Shown here: in pieces, positions 23,880-36,439 of the stretch
Layout: each line of letters opens with the position of its first letter
Numbering within the stretch: position 1 is the stretch's first letter
NCBI GenBank assembly: GCA_965153455.1
Contig: OZ234493.1
Coordinates: 29,564,213 to 29,628,212, forward strand
Reading direction: 5' to 3'
Source: Sphagnum compactum
Taxonomy: Eukaryota; Bryophyta; Sphagnopsida; Sphagnales
DNA length: 64,000 bases
Program-made: the position numbers and the translations under genes
The notes under the pieces: generated by a model
Databases searched by the model: none
Seen by the model: only the letters and a program-made list of their open reading frames with translations
Told to the model about the DNA's origin: nothing

Positions 23880-25170
23880 ATAACATATTCCATTGTTGAA
23901 GATTTTGGGTGACAAAAATACCTTTAACTACTATGGAAATCAAAATTGACAGCTTGCAAAGTAAATGATAAGCATCCCTTTCCTTTAATGATGTGACCCA
24001 TAAGGCTCAACCTTTAGAGGTACACATGAATAAACTTGTAGTTTGTTTCAAAATCATGTTCAACATCATCGAGTCCAATCATTTTGGGACTTTCATGGCC
24101 CAAAAGACCTAACCCAAATATAGTTGGCCAATAGAGAAAATATATTTCATGATTGATCATCACCCAAAATTAAAATCTACTTGATTAATATTCATTGGAA
24201 CAAATTTATTTTTTCAAGTAGAAAACATTGGCACACCCTTTATGGTTTATGCTACCCAAAAAAAAATTGTTGAAGAAAAAAATGCAAACATTCTTTGAAC
24301 AAAATATCAAAACTACGAGGATGTATTTGAGAAGGAAAATGTTGACATATTACCACAACAATGACCATACAATTGTGCGATTGCATTACAAGAAGGCACG
24401 CAACCACCATTTGGACCCATTTACAATTTCCCACAAAATGAGTTGTTGAGCTACAAACTCATATTGACAAAAATATTTTCAAGAAATTCATACAATGTTA
24501 AAAATCACATGCAAGTGCACCAATATTGTTTTTGAAGGAAACAATGGGACTTTCCACATGTGTCAATAATCATGGCCTCATCAAAATTATCGTAAAAAAT
24601 TACTATCATTTTTTATTTCAAAACCTCTTGAGCAACTCAATCGAATAAAATTATTCACCAAAAAATTTGAAAGGTGCCTACAATCTTGTACATATAAAAG
24701 AAGGTGATGAGTAGAAAACAACATTTCACATAAAGTATGGCCATTTTGAATACACTATCATGTCTTTTGGTTTTAGAAATGGCCTTGCAATTTTTCAACA
24801 CATAATGAATGACATATTTAAAAAATTCCTAAACAACTTTATGGTCATTTACTTGGATGACATCTTGGTATTTTCCAATAACTCAAAGGAATAGAAAAAA
24901 ATCTACATTTTGTCCTCAAAAAACATCAAGAGATAAAGGTATGCAAAAATGGTGAAATGTCCTTGTCAAACAAAGGTCTCGATTAGGCTATATCATCTTC
25001 AACAATGGCTTGTCAATATATCCAAAGAAAATTTGGACCATCATCAATTTGCAAACCCTATTTTCAATTCCCAAATTATTATTTTCTTGGATTTGCATAT
25101 GTTTGTCAAATTTTTACCAAAAACTACTCAAGGAATACTACCCTTTTCACACAACTTAGTTAGTTGAAAA
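23880..25170 (+). pseudogene. Ty3/gypsy protease and reverse transcriptase relic
   Basis: The order is as in gypsy pol. A protease-end phrase resembling F.IILGL.W....NP.I.W lies near 24060-24130. Next come YEDVFEKENVDILPQ and LQEGTQPPFGPIYNFPQNEL near 24310-24440, the N-terminus of the RT. YGHFEYTIMSFGFRNGLAIF (24740-24800) and MVIYLDDILVFSN (24841-24880) follow; the catalytic YLDD at 24850-24861 is intact. A thumb-like FL...FV..L...TQ.ILPFSHNL segment ends near 25170. Many stops and shifts interrupt it. From memory this RT type resembles chromovirus-like elements reported in mosses, lycophytes and other non-flowering plants. RNase H and integrase were not found before the putative 3' LTR. 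Confidence 0.75.
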
Positions 25171-28140
25171 ATGGACATGTTGGTTGAAAAATGCCCACAC
25201 ACATACAATGATTGATGTTTAGGTTAGGAAAAAAAAATCATTTTCATTTAAATGACATGGAATGAAAACATGTATTTTTTTATTGTTCAATTTTTTGTTT
25301 GAATATTTTTTAAATAAACTGATTAAAACCAGCAAAGTTTTATTTTTTATGATTATGTGAAATTATAAGAACTTCTAGTTTATACATGTAATGAATTAAA
25401 ATATTTGTGCATTTGCAATATCATCCATTATTTTCTACATAAGAATATTATGTTGTTAAGTTATTAGTTTCTATGCAACTGTAATGAATTATTGATTATG
25501 AACTTTGATGATGCAAGTCCCAAAACATTTAAGTTCAATGCACTTCTATGCTAAAACAACAAAGGCAAAGGTAAGTTTACATTTCAAGCCCAATGTAATT
25601 CTATTTTGCTTATAACACTTTATTTTGAATTTAAATGATTGAGTGTAAATGTAGAATTTGTAGTCTAATCATTGTATGCCTATGATGTGTTGTTTGTGTT
25701 AAAATTTGGTGAGAACTTAAGCATGTGACAATGTGTGTGTGTTGCTTATAAATTAAAATGTAGTCATAGGATATGGTTATTTGATTTTCACAATATAAAC
25801 ACCCAAATATGGACATAAAAAAATAATCAAATTCCAAATCAATAAAAGTGAGTGGAAATGGACAAGTGGGTACATTCATGCTAATAAAAGCCAATTGTGG
25901 ACCTTTAATGACTACTTATTTTCAAAATATTTCAAAATATTTTAGGAATATTCCATTTGTAAGCTAGAAAAAATGATTAAAATAATCTTATCACCCAAAA
26001 AAATGTTGCATTATACTATTATGTAAAGATGTATTTGAAAAATTTCCTCAAAAATGTATTTCATTTTCAAATAATTTAAGAGTTCATTAAGCAGTGACAA
26101 ACATTAATTTGTTCTAGGAATGTTTTCGAATAATTTATTATCATTAAATGCATTTCAAATTATTTCACATGTGTCCATTATATATTTGAAACATTATGAT
26201 GTGAACACATTAAAAAAGTTTACAACATTAATATTATTTTTGGCACAAAAAAAATCAATTGTTGGTTACACAACCATTGACTTTTATTAGCTTGAATGTA
26301 CCCAAACCTAGTTATATGATGAGATTATGATATGTTGTTTATATTGTATTTTGATAATAAATGAATGATGACATTGTTTGTACATTATTTTTTTAATTAC
26401 AAAATAATTTACTAGGTTTCAAATATGGACCTTAAATTGTTTTTCACATTGCAATGAAGTTATTCTTACATTGATGTGCAAACATCATTTCACATTTGAT
26501 AGTTTTCAAAATATCAACTAACTTTTGAATAGATACAAGTTGAACCTTTTAACATTAGATACAAATAGATATTAAATAAAATATTTGATAGTAATAATTT
26601 TAACTAATTGTAGCTAACTTTGCATTAAAAATGCAAAGAAACTACATACTATAAAAAAGGTGGATTTCTTAACATTACATAATAATAAAATAGGATATTT
26701 GATAGTAATAGTTGTAATATATTATAACTTAACATTAAAGACATAAAGAAAGTACATACCATCAAAAAGGACCGTGAACTACCAAAATGTTCATGAGTAT
26801 TGTATTTTTTAACATTGAATATATATTAATACACATAATTAAATTATTGAAACAAAATGTTTGTCATTATTTGTGCAATGCAACTTATGCAATGTCATTC
26901 CAAATGGACATGTTAGTTGTAAAATAGTTCTGTCAACAAATTAATAAATTCTAAATTAGAATTACATTAATTCAAGTTATAACAAAATATTGTTGGCAAA
27001 TCCATTAGTCACCAAATAAATAATTCGATAATGCATTAATTGTAATTTAATTATAATTGACATCAATAGATTTTGTTCATCTATGGACAAATGAAAAGCC
27101 ACATAAGCAATATTTTCATTCATGGTTATTTTGTTGGGAAACCTATGTGAACACCCTAGTTGCAAGTTAATTACAATATTAGACATCAACACATTTCAAT
27201 GAATGAAAAACCACATAAACATTCCATTTGTTTATGGGTAGTTTGCATGGGAAACCTACGTGGACACCCTAGTTAACGCATGGAATTGAACATATTTGAA
27301 TAAATTTATTTTTTCATATATAGTGAATTTTGTCTAATGCAATTAATGCAACTTGTCCAATAACATTCATGTCATAGAAATACCTAGAGTTGCAAGTGTC
27401 TAGTGTAACTCAAAAATGTAATTGGAAGCCAAGTTGCAAACCCCCCGCCCCCTATTTTTTCATAGTGGTTTTAGAAATTTGATAATTGTATCTAAAAAAT
27501 CTTTGAAATATTTGAATGTCCCATAAAAGTGAAAGAAACATTTTTTTTAATTCCAAAAAATTTAGATACTATATAAATGGTGAAAAAAAAATCCGACTAG
27601 TTCATCTTGTAATCATTGATGTGAAATTATAAAGGTTGAAATCACATCATCCAAAAGACAAAAAAATTGCTTACATATCTTCTAGATGACACGCTTCAAT
27701 TGTATTGTTTCAACCAAAAAGTTCATGCCAATGACTTTGATATGAAAAGCCATTTGAATTATGAAAATGTTAATGAATCAATTACACTTGTTGTTTAATA
27801 GCCAACCTTGAAATTAAACATGCCTATGAAGGCTATCCAAAAGCCATATTTGGAAAACATTTTACAAATGAAAATGTAATTGTATTTGCTTGGTCTTTGA
27901 TATAGAAAGTATCATTCATTATTGTTGGTTGGAATGACCATGAATGTTTTATTCCAAAAAAACAATGATCTTACATTCTAAAAACTATGTGACACATTTT
28001 TCATTTTTTCAGATTATGATTGATTTTCATCACTCCCTATGGAATGTGTTGTTATCAGAAGAGGTAATGTCACATAAATTAAACAATAAATGAATTTTTA
28101 TAAATATTTTTGAAGGAATATGCTTAAAACTTTCCAAAAG
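25171..28140. other. AT-rich remainder of the gypsy element; a ~114 bp tandem duplication
   Basis: No coding region is recognisable. At 27085-27165 and 27200-27275 a block recurs with period ~114 bp (GAAAAGCCACATAAGCA / GAAAAACCACATAAACA and CTATGTGAACACCCTAGTT / CTACGTGGACACCCTAGTT). Confidence 0.45.
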
Positions 28141-28149
28141 TATTATAAT

Positions 28150-28653
28150 AATTTTTTTAAGAGATTCAAATGATATGTTTATAAGTTTTTTAAAAGTATA
28201 ATTAATGAAAATTTAAAAAATTAATAGAAGTTTGAAGAAGTTGTAATCAACAAAATTTTTAAAAGACATAAACTACTAGAAGCTTTTTAAATACATAATC
28301 AATAAAAGTTTCTAGTAGACAACCAAAGTTTTCAAAAGATGTAATTGATGAAAACCTCTAAAAGTTTATATAGTAAAAATTGTAGAAGGTTTAATTGGTG
28401 AAATTTTTAAATGCTTGATGAACTTCTAGAAGGTTTCATTGAATAATTTACAAGTTAAAGTATTGAAAGCATCTCCCTTCAATCTTGCCAACACAAGTTG
28501 TGGTCCTTGAACTCCAATTCCATCTCATGGTCAACTTACATGATACTTTGTTTAAGCAATAAAATTTTAAATTTTTTGTGCATTATTGAGTTCCTTGTTT
28601 GTCAACTCCATATAGTTTTATTCAAGTTGTATCCTTGTCTTGTTCTTAACAAC
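28150..28653 (+). mobile_element. Probable decayed 3' LTR of the Ty3/gypsy element
   Basis: The end (28515-28653) matches the putative 5' LTR end. The upstream ~290 bp consists of imperfect ~50 bp units rich in TTCTAGAAG/AAGTTT phrases. Those alternating GAA/TTC blocks resemble heat-shock-element-like motifs seen in some plant LTRs; a regulatory role is only inferred. Confidence 0.4.
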
Positions 28654-29829
28654 AAAAATTAAACCCTAAAATTGTTAACATATTTTGATATGATTTGAAA
28701 CTATAATCATTTTTCAAGACAAAGTTGTATACATGCACCCATTTTAAAACTCATATTTATTTAATAATGATAAAAACACAACATGTGATGTATGAAGGTA
28801 ACTCTAGACATCTTTGCTAACAAATTACAAAAATGAAATTTTTTTTCTATAAAAATCTAAAAGGATTTAAAAGGGACTTGTAGTCCTTGGATGTAGTAAT
28901 TCTAGTGGCTCCATTCAACCCATTTGTTACATGATAGGTAGATCCTAATAAAAAGAATGCACCCTAATGAGATTTCTTTTATAAAAACCTAAATAACTGT
29001 TAAGGCCATTTATGATGCCTTTTTTCCTATTGTGATAGTTAACCAATGTTATAGGTACTAGCTATTGTCAAAGGTTTTTACTTTGACAATTTAGTAATAT
29101 GTTTAACTTTCCAAGGAAAGCTTAAAATTATAGGTAGAATTTGATGTTGCCATAGACGTGGACATGTGCATGTAGGTGAAACAATTCGTGGTGCGAACAT
29201 GTAAAAGCAAGTAGTTATAAATTTTCCCTCTTTGATTTCATGGATTATTTCAAACTTTTAAAAGTTCACAATATGCTTCCTTTTCATGTTGGATCCTTGA
29301 TTTAAGATTTGATACTAGCAGTATATTAGATGAACTAGGCTTTAGGGTGTAGTCATAGTAGAAAAAACCAAAACATTTGTTGATTAAAGTGAAAACTAGA
29401 AGAACTTTTAAGTGCGATCTTAGCAATGAAGAACAAAATATGATCATGAAGGTGTGCAACACTTCCAAGATAAGTGGGCCATGCATCTTCCTTGGGCAAA
29501 ATTTGTAGTAAAAAACAAAGGTAATGTGCACCATGTACATTGTGGTATTTGTTCAAGGTAGAAAGCAAGTAAAAGCTTCTTGTTCCAAAGTTCAATAATT
29601 TGTTGAAATATGTAGGCTGACACAAAGCCAAAGTTGTTGGTGCAAGGGTTGAGGTAGGTTTTAAAAATTTCAATGGTAAGTGTCAACATGCACAAAATGA
29701 ATGAATCTACATTATCTTTGAATGTCCTTAGGTTTTAGAGTTAGTTGTTTCTAAAATTTTGTAAAACAAGAAAAGGAAAATTGTCCAATTTGCTTCATTC
29801 TACCATTTGTTGTCTATAAGTTCAATTAT

Positions 29830-31640
29830 GACAAATTTCAAAGGTGGAAAATACCTCTTCACTATGCTTAAGGTCAAACACATTCCTAAAAAACATTGGA
29901 GTGACTTTACAAGGTGGGGCATAGTTGAATCCATGAATGAATTGTTTAAATCCATTTAGAATGTTATTGTTGTTGCAAATTTCATATCTATCAGTGTGAA
30001 TGAAGTTATTACAATATACAATACGTCTTGGATTTCTATGCACTTGTACATTGTTCAAAGTTGGAAATGATGTCCACTTCTTGCTTGTGTGGAAAGGTGG
30101 GTGAGCAAGGGACAATTAAGAGCCTTTTTATTTGATGTTCATTGCCATGGTCACATTTGGGAGTTTGAGTGCTGAAAAATTGGGAGCCAATGTCATTTCA
30201 ATGGGTTGTGATGACAATAGTGTGTTTCAAAGTGCACAAGTTGGTGTCACCACAAAAATGAAGGAGAATGTGATTTTATTTTTGATGGGAGTACATTGTT
30301 TTGCTTATTGAACCAATTTGGTTGTGTTGGTTTTATCAAAGTTGAGTTTAGTTGCTCAATTGGAGGCCCTCCTTTAGGTTTCATATGGGTTTTTCTTTCA
30401 TTCATTTAAGAAATTCCTTGAATTTTAGAGCTGATGCAATATTGTGCTTACAAAGAAAGATTTTTTTTGTTGAAACATGTGAAAACAAGGTGGATTACCA
30501 TGTTTCTTCTTATGAAACATGTGATGGAGCAATATTAGGTTTTGATTGCAAAGATTCATGATGATGTTTTGAAAAACGACATTATTAATGAAAATTTGAA
30601 CCTCATTTGTGACCTGGAGTTGATTTTAAGTTTGCATGCCATTTTGCCACTTTGAACTATGTGCATACCTTGATCAAGTTTGCATAATCTCACAACTTGT
30701 TTGTTTGTGATTTTATTGACGTGGTGAATATTTGCCAACTAAAGTTTTATTGACATTACAGTGATTCCTGGAACAAATTTGATGACCTTGCATTTGACAT
30801 GATCTAAATGCTCTTGAAACATTCACCAACAATAATTTGCTACTAAGTTGGTGTTTAAACTTAAGTGGTGAGGAAGTTGACTACCTTGTTATTGATTTTT
30901 TTTATTTTAAATATTTTGTGAATCAACATTGTCTTATAATAGGGGATGTTGGACCTACATTGCCATATTTTCCTAAGGTTTAGTTGGCTAATGTGAAAAA
31001 ATATTGTGAAGATGTTGCCAAGTCTTTAGTCCATGAATTGGAGGACAAATTTTCAAATATTGATCTTGTGTTGGCATTAAGTGTGATTTACCTTAATTTA
31101 GGGTTGATTGCCCCAATGATGTTGAAGATGTTTTCCACCAACACTTGATTGCCATCAAAGCTACCTATTCTATGCTTGACAAGATGGCAAGGGAAGGGGT
31201 CTTTGTGAAACCTCTCCTAGATGGCCATGCTTTGGATGTGCAATGTTACTTTTTTAAAGATGACAATGGGTACAAATAGGGAAACAATCATGAAGGAGGA
31301 TTCTCTTATGAATCTTGTCACTTGACTGTGGGTCAAGATTAGTTTTTCTTCCATCCTCGAGCTCAAGTTTTTCAAATTCATAAAGCTTGTTGAAATTGCA
31401 TGTGTTTAAGTCCTTGGGTTTCTACAAGATGAACATTATTGCTTGGCAATGCCATTCATGAAGAATAAGTTGAGGAACTATTTGATTTGTTACTCAAGAT
31501 CTATGCACTTGTTTTTATGGACAACAATTTTATAGCATTGAAAATTTCCCCTTTGAAGAGGCCATGACTAGGTGGAAGAACACAAAAACATGATATTTTC
31601 TTGATGCTTAAATATAGACGACCTAATTTTTTGAGGTAAC
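29830..31640 (+). pseudogene. hAT-type (ZNF862-like) transposase relic
   Basis: Read on the plus strand across several frames. MVTFGSLSAEKLGANVISMG, then VFQSAQVGVTTKMKE and MGVHCFAY.TNLVVLVLSK, run almost continuously from 30147 to 30340. Next come HVKTRWITMFLLMKHVMEQY (30470-30535), LICDLELILSLHAILPL and IKFAQSHNLFVCDFIDVVNI (30600-30735), then CEDVAKSLVHELEDKFSNID with VIYLNLGL (30990-31105). This matches the order I recall for plant hAT-like transposases with the GVHC.AH..NL and KTRW blocks. Stops such as TGA in the FAY.TN phrase inactivate it. Long minus-strand ORFs at 29250-30115 are antisense to this relic or its flank. It differs from the other hAT family in the window. Confidence 0.65.
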
Positions 31641-33240
31641 TAGTTTGTTTTGTTGACAATCACATCCATTTAGATGGGGCAATTTTTTTTCTATACCAAC
31701 TTCCAAGTTCCAACTCATGTTCTAAATTGGGTTGGATATTTACAAGTTTTATATATATATATATATATATATAATGTGGGTTGAATCACACATTGCATAA
31801 GGTTTAGCCTCTAGGTGGTCATTGTAAAACAATTATCAATGATTTCTTGAAAGGTCCATGTCATATTACATGTTATTCCTACTTGAATGGAGCCACTCCA
31901 ACTACTTTCAAAATAATAGTAATAATTAAAATAAAGTTGTTGAGAATCCAGAGCTTCAATTCTGGTAACTGTAAGTATCAATGGGATGGAGAAAAGATAA
32001 ACATTTGACACTTAATACGAATTCGAGTTTTGTTTGAGATCAATTTGAAATTGTGGTTGAATGAAAACTTGAAAACTATTTTTTCTCTTGCTCAAGTCAT
32101 CTCACTGCCAAATGCTAATGTTGGGTGCAAGAGACCAAATTAGATAACCACATGTTCTCAATAAAAAAATTAAAAAAACACCATTGTTATTGTAAAATCA
32201 AATAACCAATTTCATTATATTCTTCAAAATATGAGTACCAATTCATAACAACATAACAATAGTTCTTTAACAAAACAAGAGTTGGTCAAATAACCAACTT
32301 CTATAAAGCTCTTGGCTCTTTGTTGGTTGTTTCGTGAAATTTGTTGGTTCTTAGGGGCTTTTTGAAATGAATACTTTTTTATTTTGAATTTTTTTCAAAT
32401 TTGCAAGTTTTTTCAAATTTTCAAAAATCAAAGAGCACCCCCTAGGTTCTGGATTTTTGACGAAAATTTTCAAAACAAGATAAATGGCTCTTTCTTTGAA
32501 AAATAAAGAGCTTGTCACCAAGAAGGGAGGGGTGACTTGGTTCAAACACCCCTTGATAGAATCAAGGCCTGCTTACTGAATGGTTACACAACAAGTCAAT
32601 TAATTAGAACAACAAGTTACATCTCCAAGTTGCCAAACTTTCAATTTTGCTACTTCAATATACAACACAAAGATAGAAGACTCCAAGGGTAATATAGATC
32701 ACTCTTGATCTCCTCTCAAGATCCAACGGGGCATGAGAATGGCAACTCTGTTGTAACACAACAACACATTAAAAATTGATTGACACCCCATTTCCATTAG
32801 ATCCCTCCCTTTGGAAGTTGTATAAAAAAAAATACGAGACTAGACATGACAACAATTGTTCCTCACAACACACAAGTGCCCTCAATTTCCCATTTTTCCC
32901 GGAGCTCCAATGACCTCATGAGTACTTTCATCCAAAGTAGATAGTCTGATAGTTACCCGCAGAACTCACAAGACTTTGCCACAAGATGAAGACTGCCACT
33001 ATGCCCGCTCATGAGATCTCTAGACTCTATCATCACTTCCCTTGGACATTTCTTGGACTCCTAACACTAAACTTTCTGTACCCCTCCTGAAGAAGTTCAT
33101 GGCACAACAGAAACAGTGTACTCCAAGGAAGGTACAAAAATCAAACAGAGGGGCATTCTTCCCCAACTGTTCAGCAAACCACTCAAAACACAACACCACT
33201 AGAACAATGCAATCTTCATCAATTTGAACAGAAGAACTTA
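31641..33240. other. Intergenic DNA with an (AT)n microsatellite
   Basis: An AT run lies at 31750-31773. No supported gene; short ORFs near 31811 and 32351 are compositional. Confidence 0.45.
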
Positions 33241-33249
33241 GTTCTCTCT

Positions 33250-33603
33250 GTGACTATGGCTGTGGCACCTCCTCTTCCTCCTCCCGTTTATAACTTTCCT
33301 TCAACCCCATCCTTCTACTTTCCCCCAAAAATCACAGAACCAACCAACACCCAAAGATGTGATACACATCCCCATAAAGATCATCCCCTATGCAACAAGG
33401 AACCTGCTCCATCACTGAAACCAATGCATTTCCGTCACTCCATTGAAAAACAAACAACAAACACACTAACTAACATGCAAACAAACAAACAACACCCAAA
33501 TGTAGAAATGAACACGAAGACACCAAACTTTCGGCATCCACACTTCTTGATGATGAATAACCACTCCGTAATTTGTCACCATCTACCACCCATCCAGAAT
33601 TAG
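33250..33603 (+). CDS. Unrecognised Pro/Thr/Asn-rich ORF, doubtful
   Basis: An open frame of 117 codons starting MTMAVAPPLPPPVYNFPS. The region is less AT-rich than its flanks and the first 30 codons are proline-rich, which could be the start of a real exon. The second half is repetitive in His, Thr and Asn and looks like chance translation. No domain, signal peptide or membrane segment is visible, and no donor site was convincing. Confidence 0.15.
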   Translation: MTMAVAPPLPPPVYNFPSTPSFYFPPKITEPTNTQRCDTHPHKDHPLCNKEPAPSLKPMHFRHSIEKQTTNTLTNMQTNKQHPNVEMNTKTPNFRHPHFLMMNNHSVICHHLPPIQN

Positions 33604-33688
33604 GGTCTCAAATTCCCATCCATGCTCATCCACAGAAACTTTTTGACACTGTTTTAGGTCACAAGCCACACACCACATTGGTCAAAAC

Positions 33689-34075
33689 CAGTGTTGGGCG
33701 GTTCTTTGATTTTGTTGATAACTGCCAATTCTAGTATTCGGAAAATCAAAGTAAAGAAACATCAGTCTGGTATTTGAAAAAAATCTCAATCAAAAGAACT
33801 GCCAATTTCAGTTAGTTCAGAAACCTTGAAGAATCATTGGGTGGGTTAATTCACACCCTTGCAAAAATTAGAGAACCATGACTACATCGGAACCACTTAT
33901 TTGATTTTTTCAAGGACCGTGGTTATTTCAAGACTAGGTAATTGGATTTTTTCATAGCTGTGGTTATAGATCAGAATCCAAGTATTTGAATTTTGCGAAC
34001 TGCAGTTTTGAATCTAAGAACCGCCCTGATATGCGCTCCGGGTTTGGCGCAGATTCTAATAACTGCCCAACATGG
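33689..34075. mobile_element. hAT-like MITE with perfect 9 bp target duplication
   Basis: The element begins CAGTGTTGGGCGGTT and ends AACTGCCCAACATG; the ends pair as imperfect inverted repeats (TGTTGGGC core). GGTCAAAAC occurs directly on both sides (33680-33688 and 34076-34084), a perfect 9 bp duplication, or 8 bp (GTCAAAAC) if the right end includes one more G. Eight bases is typical of hAT, nine of Mutator-like elements; the CAGTG-type end favours hAT. No ORF, 387 bp. The interior repeats TTTGATTTTTTCA/TTGGATTTTTTCA phrases. A possibly related start (TAGTGTTGGGCATTTCTT) is seen at 7009. Confidence 0.8.
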
Positions 34076-34193
34076 GTCAAAACTCAATTTCCTGAAAAAG
34101 GCACCACTACAAGTAATTTATAAGTTATATCTATTGACAACCTTGACTCAAGTGCTATGCTATTATCCAGCTCTACTGAACGTGATCCTTATA

Positions 34194-34526
34194 GGGCGAC
34201 TTTAGATGAGGGTCCAAGGCTCAGGGACCAATGAATTCAAACAATCTTATTGGTCGAAAGCTCTAAACTGTTCCCCAAGGCTTTTAGACGAGGGTCCAAG
34301 AGCAAAAAGTGGCGAATTGAGGCAGAACCTACTTGGCACCTGTTTTGGAGGGAAAATCAATTGGTTGGGACCAAAAAAGAGTGCTGAAAGGAGAGCTCCT
34401 GATTTGGAGAACCAAGAATCAGGCTAGGGACCAAGGAACAGTCCAACTCAAGGATTCAATTTGCTTCCAAATCAGTCCAAATTGGTTCCTAGGAAATTGG
34501 ACTCTAGACCCCCTCTAAAGTGGGCC
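34194..34526. mobile_element. MITE with ~20 bp imperfect terminal inverted repeats
   Basis: Left end GGGCGACTTTAGATGAGGGT; right end reverse-complemented GGCCCACTTTAGAGGGGGTC. About 333 bp with no supported ORF. GGGC/GGCC ends and A/T-rich flanks would fit a PIF/Harbinger-type element, but a 3 bp duplication is not certain. Confidence 0.6.
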
Positions 34527-34941
34527 ATTAGACTACTAATACTACTAGGTACTAGATAGTGGGCTTATTTTTGGTCAGAAAGAATTCTTAGTAATAAGCA
34601 TGCATTCATAGACAAGAGCTTCCTTGCACAACCTGCTCAGTGCTCATCTTGTGGCATTTTCCATCATACCCACAAGAGTGAAGCAAAGCAGCCAACCCAA
34701 TCAAACAATAATGGAGTCTCTGCCATATCTGGGTGTCAAAAGATTTAAAAACTTCCAAAATTAAACTCCATTCAATTCCAGGGAGAATTCCAGCAAGTTA
34801 TTTATTCCAAAGGAACCAGTTGCAATTATCCACATGAAGATGACAAATGTGCCATTCATTAATGTACCAATTATTTGTCCAGCCTCCTTATGTTTCCACA
34901 ACTGTAAATGTCAAGAGGACTGGAGAGTGCAAGGGAGAACA

Positions 34942-35278
34942 TAGTTTGGGTGATCACTATTAAATGCATTGGCCACAATAGCCATGGATGCTGGGGTCCC
35001 TGCACCAATATAGCCAGGGCACCCTTCTAGAACACCCATGGGATGGTTTTAATTTTAATTTTTTTGAAATTTAATTAAAAAATTATGTATTCTGATTTTA
35101 AAAATTCCACCCCCATCACCCATCCATAGTAGTGAAAAGTGAAAATTGATGTGGTGAAAACAAGGTTCCCATGGATCATGGGGGTGTTGTGGAAGGGTGC
35201 ACTGGCTATTGGGGGAGGGACAGCAGCTGTTCTGGCTATTTTGTCACCAGAGCTTTTAATAATGATCACCCAAACTAT
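34942..35278. mobile_element. MITE with ~27 bp near-perfect terminal inverted repeats
   Basis: Left end ATAGTTTGGGTGATCACTAT; right end reverse-complemented ATAGTTTGGGTGATCATTAT. They differ at one base in the first 20, with the match continuing through TAAA. Length ~337 bp, no coding capacity. Such similar ends suggest a fairly young insertion. No flanking duplication was evident, so the outer edge may be off by a few bases. Confidence 0.7.
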
Positions 35279-35414
35279 CTTTGCCGAGTATAAGTGCGCT
35301 TGACTACAGGTACATTATACATTGTCAACTTTACATGGCAACTTGATCGGTGATACCTAATCATCCCTGCCCTCAGTTCGAACTGCACAGCGCGTGTGCG
35401 CCCTCCCCACATTA

Positions 35415-35796
35415 TATGTGCACATACTTGTTGTTGTAGGCCATATTTGTATGGCCTTCTCTCTTCTTCTTTTTTTCTCTGACTGCCCTTTTGCCCATCC
35501 AAGATACGTCTAGTACTGCCCAGACACATCTTGGTGCTGCCCATACTCACTTTGGGTGCTGTTGTTATACCCGGTTTGGGCAATTTAGTGGACACCTAAT
35601 AATGCATGTTTTGGGCCTGTCATGAACTAGGTGTCAATTACATGCCCAAAATGTGCATAAAATGGGTTCAAAGTGTGTCTGGGCATCATCCATCTTTTTT
35701 TGGGAATAAGATGGATCTGGCCTGGGGCAGAAATGGGAAAAAAAGAAGCAGGCAGTACTTTTTGTACTGCCTGCAATAACAACTATGTGCACATAC
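35415..35796. mobile_element. Inverted-repeat element flanked by the palindrome TATGTGCACATA
   Basis: TATGTGCACATA occurs at 35415-35426 and near 35784-35795. Just inside, TTGTTGTTGTAGGC on the left pairs with GCCTGCAATAACAA on the right (reverse complement TTGTTATTGCAGGC). The palindrome may be part of the inverted ends or a duplicated target. The interior repeats GCCCA/TGGGC phrases and has no gene; the minus-strand ORF at 35275-35595 is doubtful. Confidence 0.5.
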
Positions 35797-36244
35797 AATG
35801 TTGGGAGTTACCATAGGCAAATTGCACATTCGGTCTCTGCCGAATAATTAATTAATTTGGAAAAATTACATTTTATGCATAGATGCTTCATTTTCCTTCA
35901 CAGATTTTTTTTTTGGGGAGATTTTTTTTTATAATTAAAATTTTTGCACCTCTAAAATAATATAATTTTAGCCGAACCTTGCAAATTGCATTACACTAGT
36001 CAACCTGTGCAGCTGGGAGAACACTCTTTATCATCACTGTCCCAATTCCCACTTCAAAGGAAAAGATTGCTTCAAAGCAGAGCCGAAGGAATTTTTGACA
36101 TGTATTATGTAGTTATCCGGAAAGTCCTCCCCTAATTGGTGCCCAGTCTGATCCTCCATTTGGGGTTCCATGCCCAGTTTCTGAATGAATATCCATAAAG
36201 TCATGAAATCTAGGGATGAAAATTGTGAGCTTTTGTTCGCAGTT

Positions 36245-36436
36245 CTATGATCTTATGATGGTGTATGCTTGATCAATCCTCATGTGTACCATGAGTATAG
36301 TGGAGCATCGGGACTCTCCAATAGTCCAAGAATGGATCTTATGAGCTTATGATGGTGTATGTTTTGATTAATCCTCATGTGTACCATGAGTAAGTATATT
36401 GGAGCATCTGGACTCTCAAATAATCCAAGAATGGAT
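36245..36436 (+). repeat. Tandem duplication, ~94 bp unit
   Basis: Two adjacent copies share ATGGTGTATG (36258 and 36352), AATCCTCATGTGTACCATGA and a GGAGCATC.GGACTCTC phrase, each ending TCCAAGAATGGAT. Confidence 0.75.
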
Positions 36437-36439
36437 AGG

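Noticed and set aside
29250-30115. Four minus-strand ORFs of 83-106 codons
   Set aside because: Three overlap each other in different frames. The last is antisense to the plus-strand hAT relic, whose family phrases continue through it.
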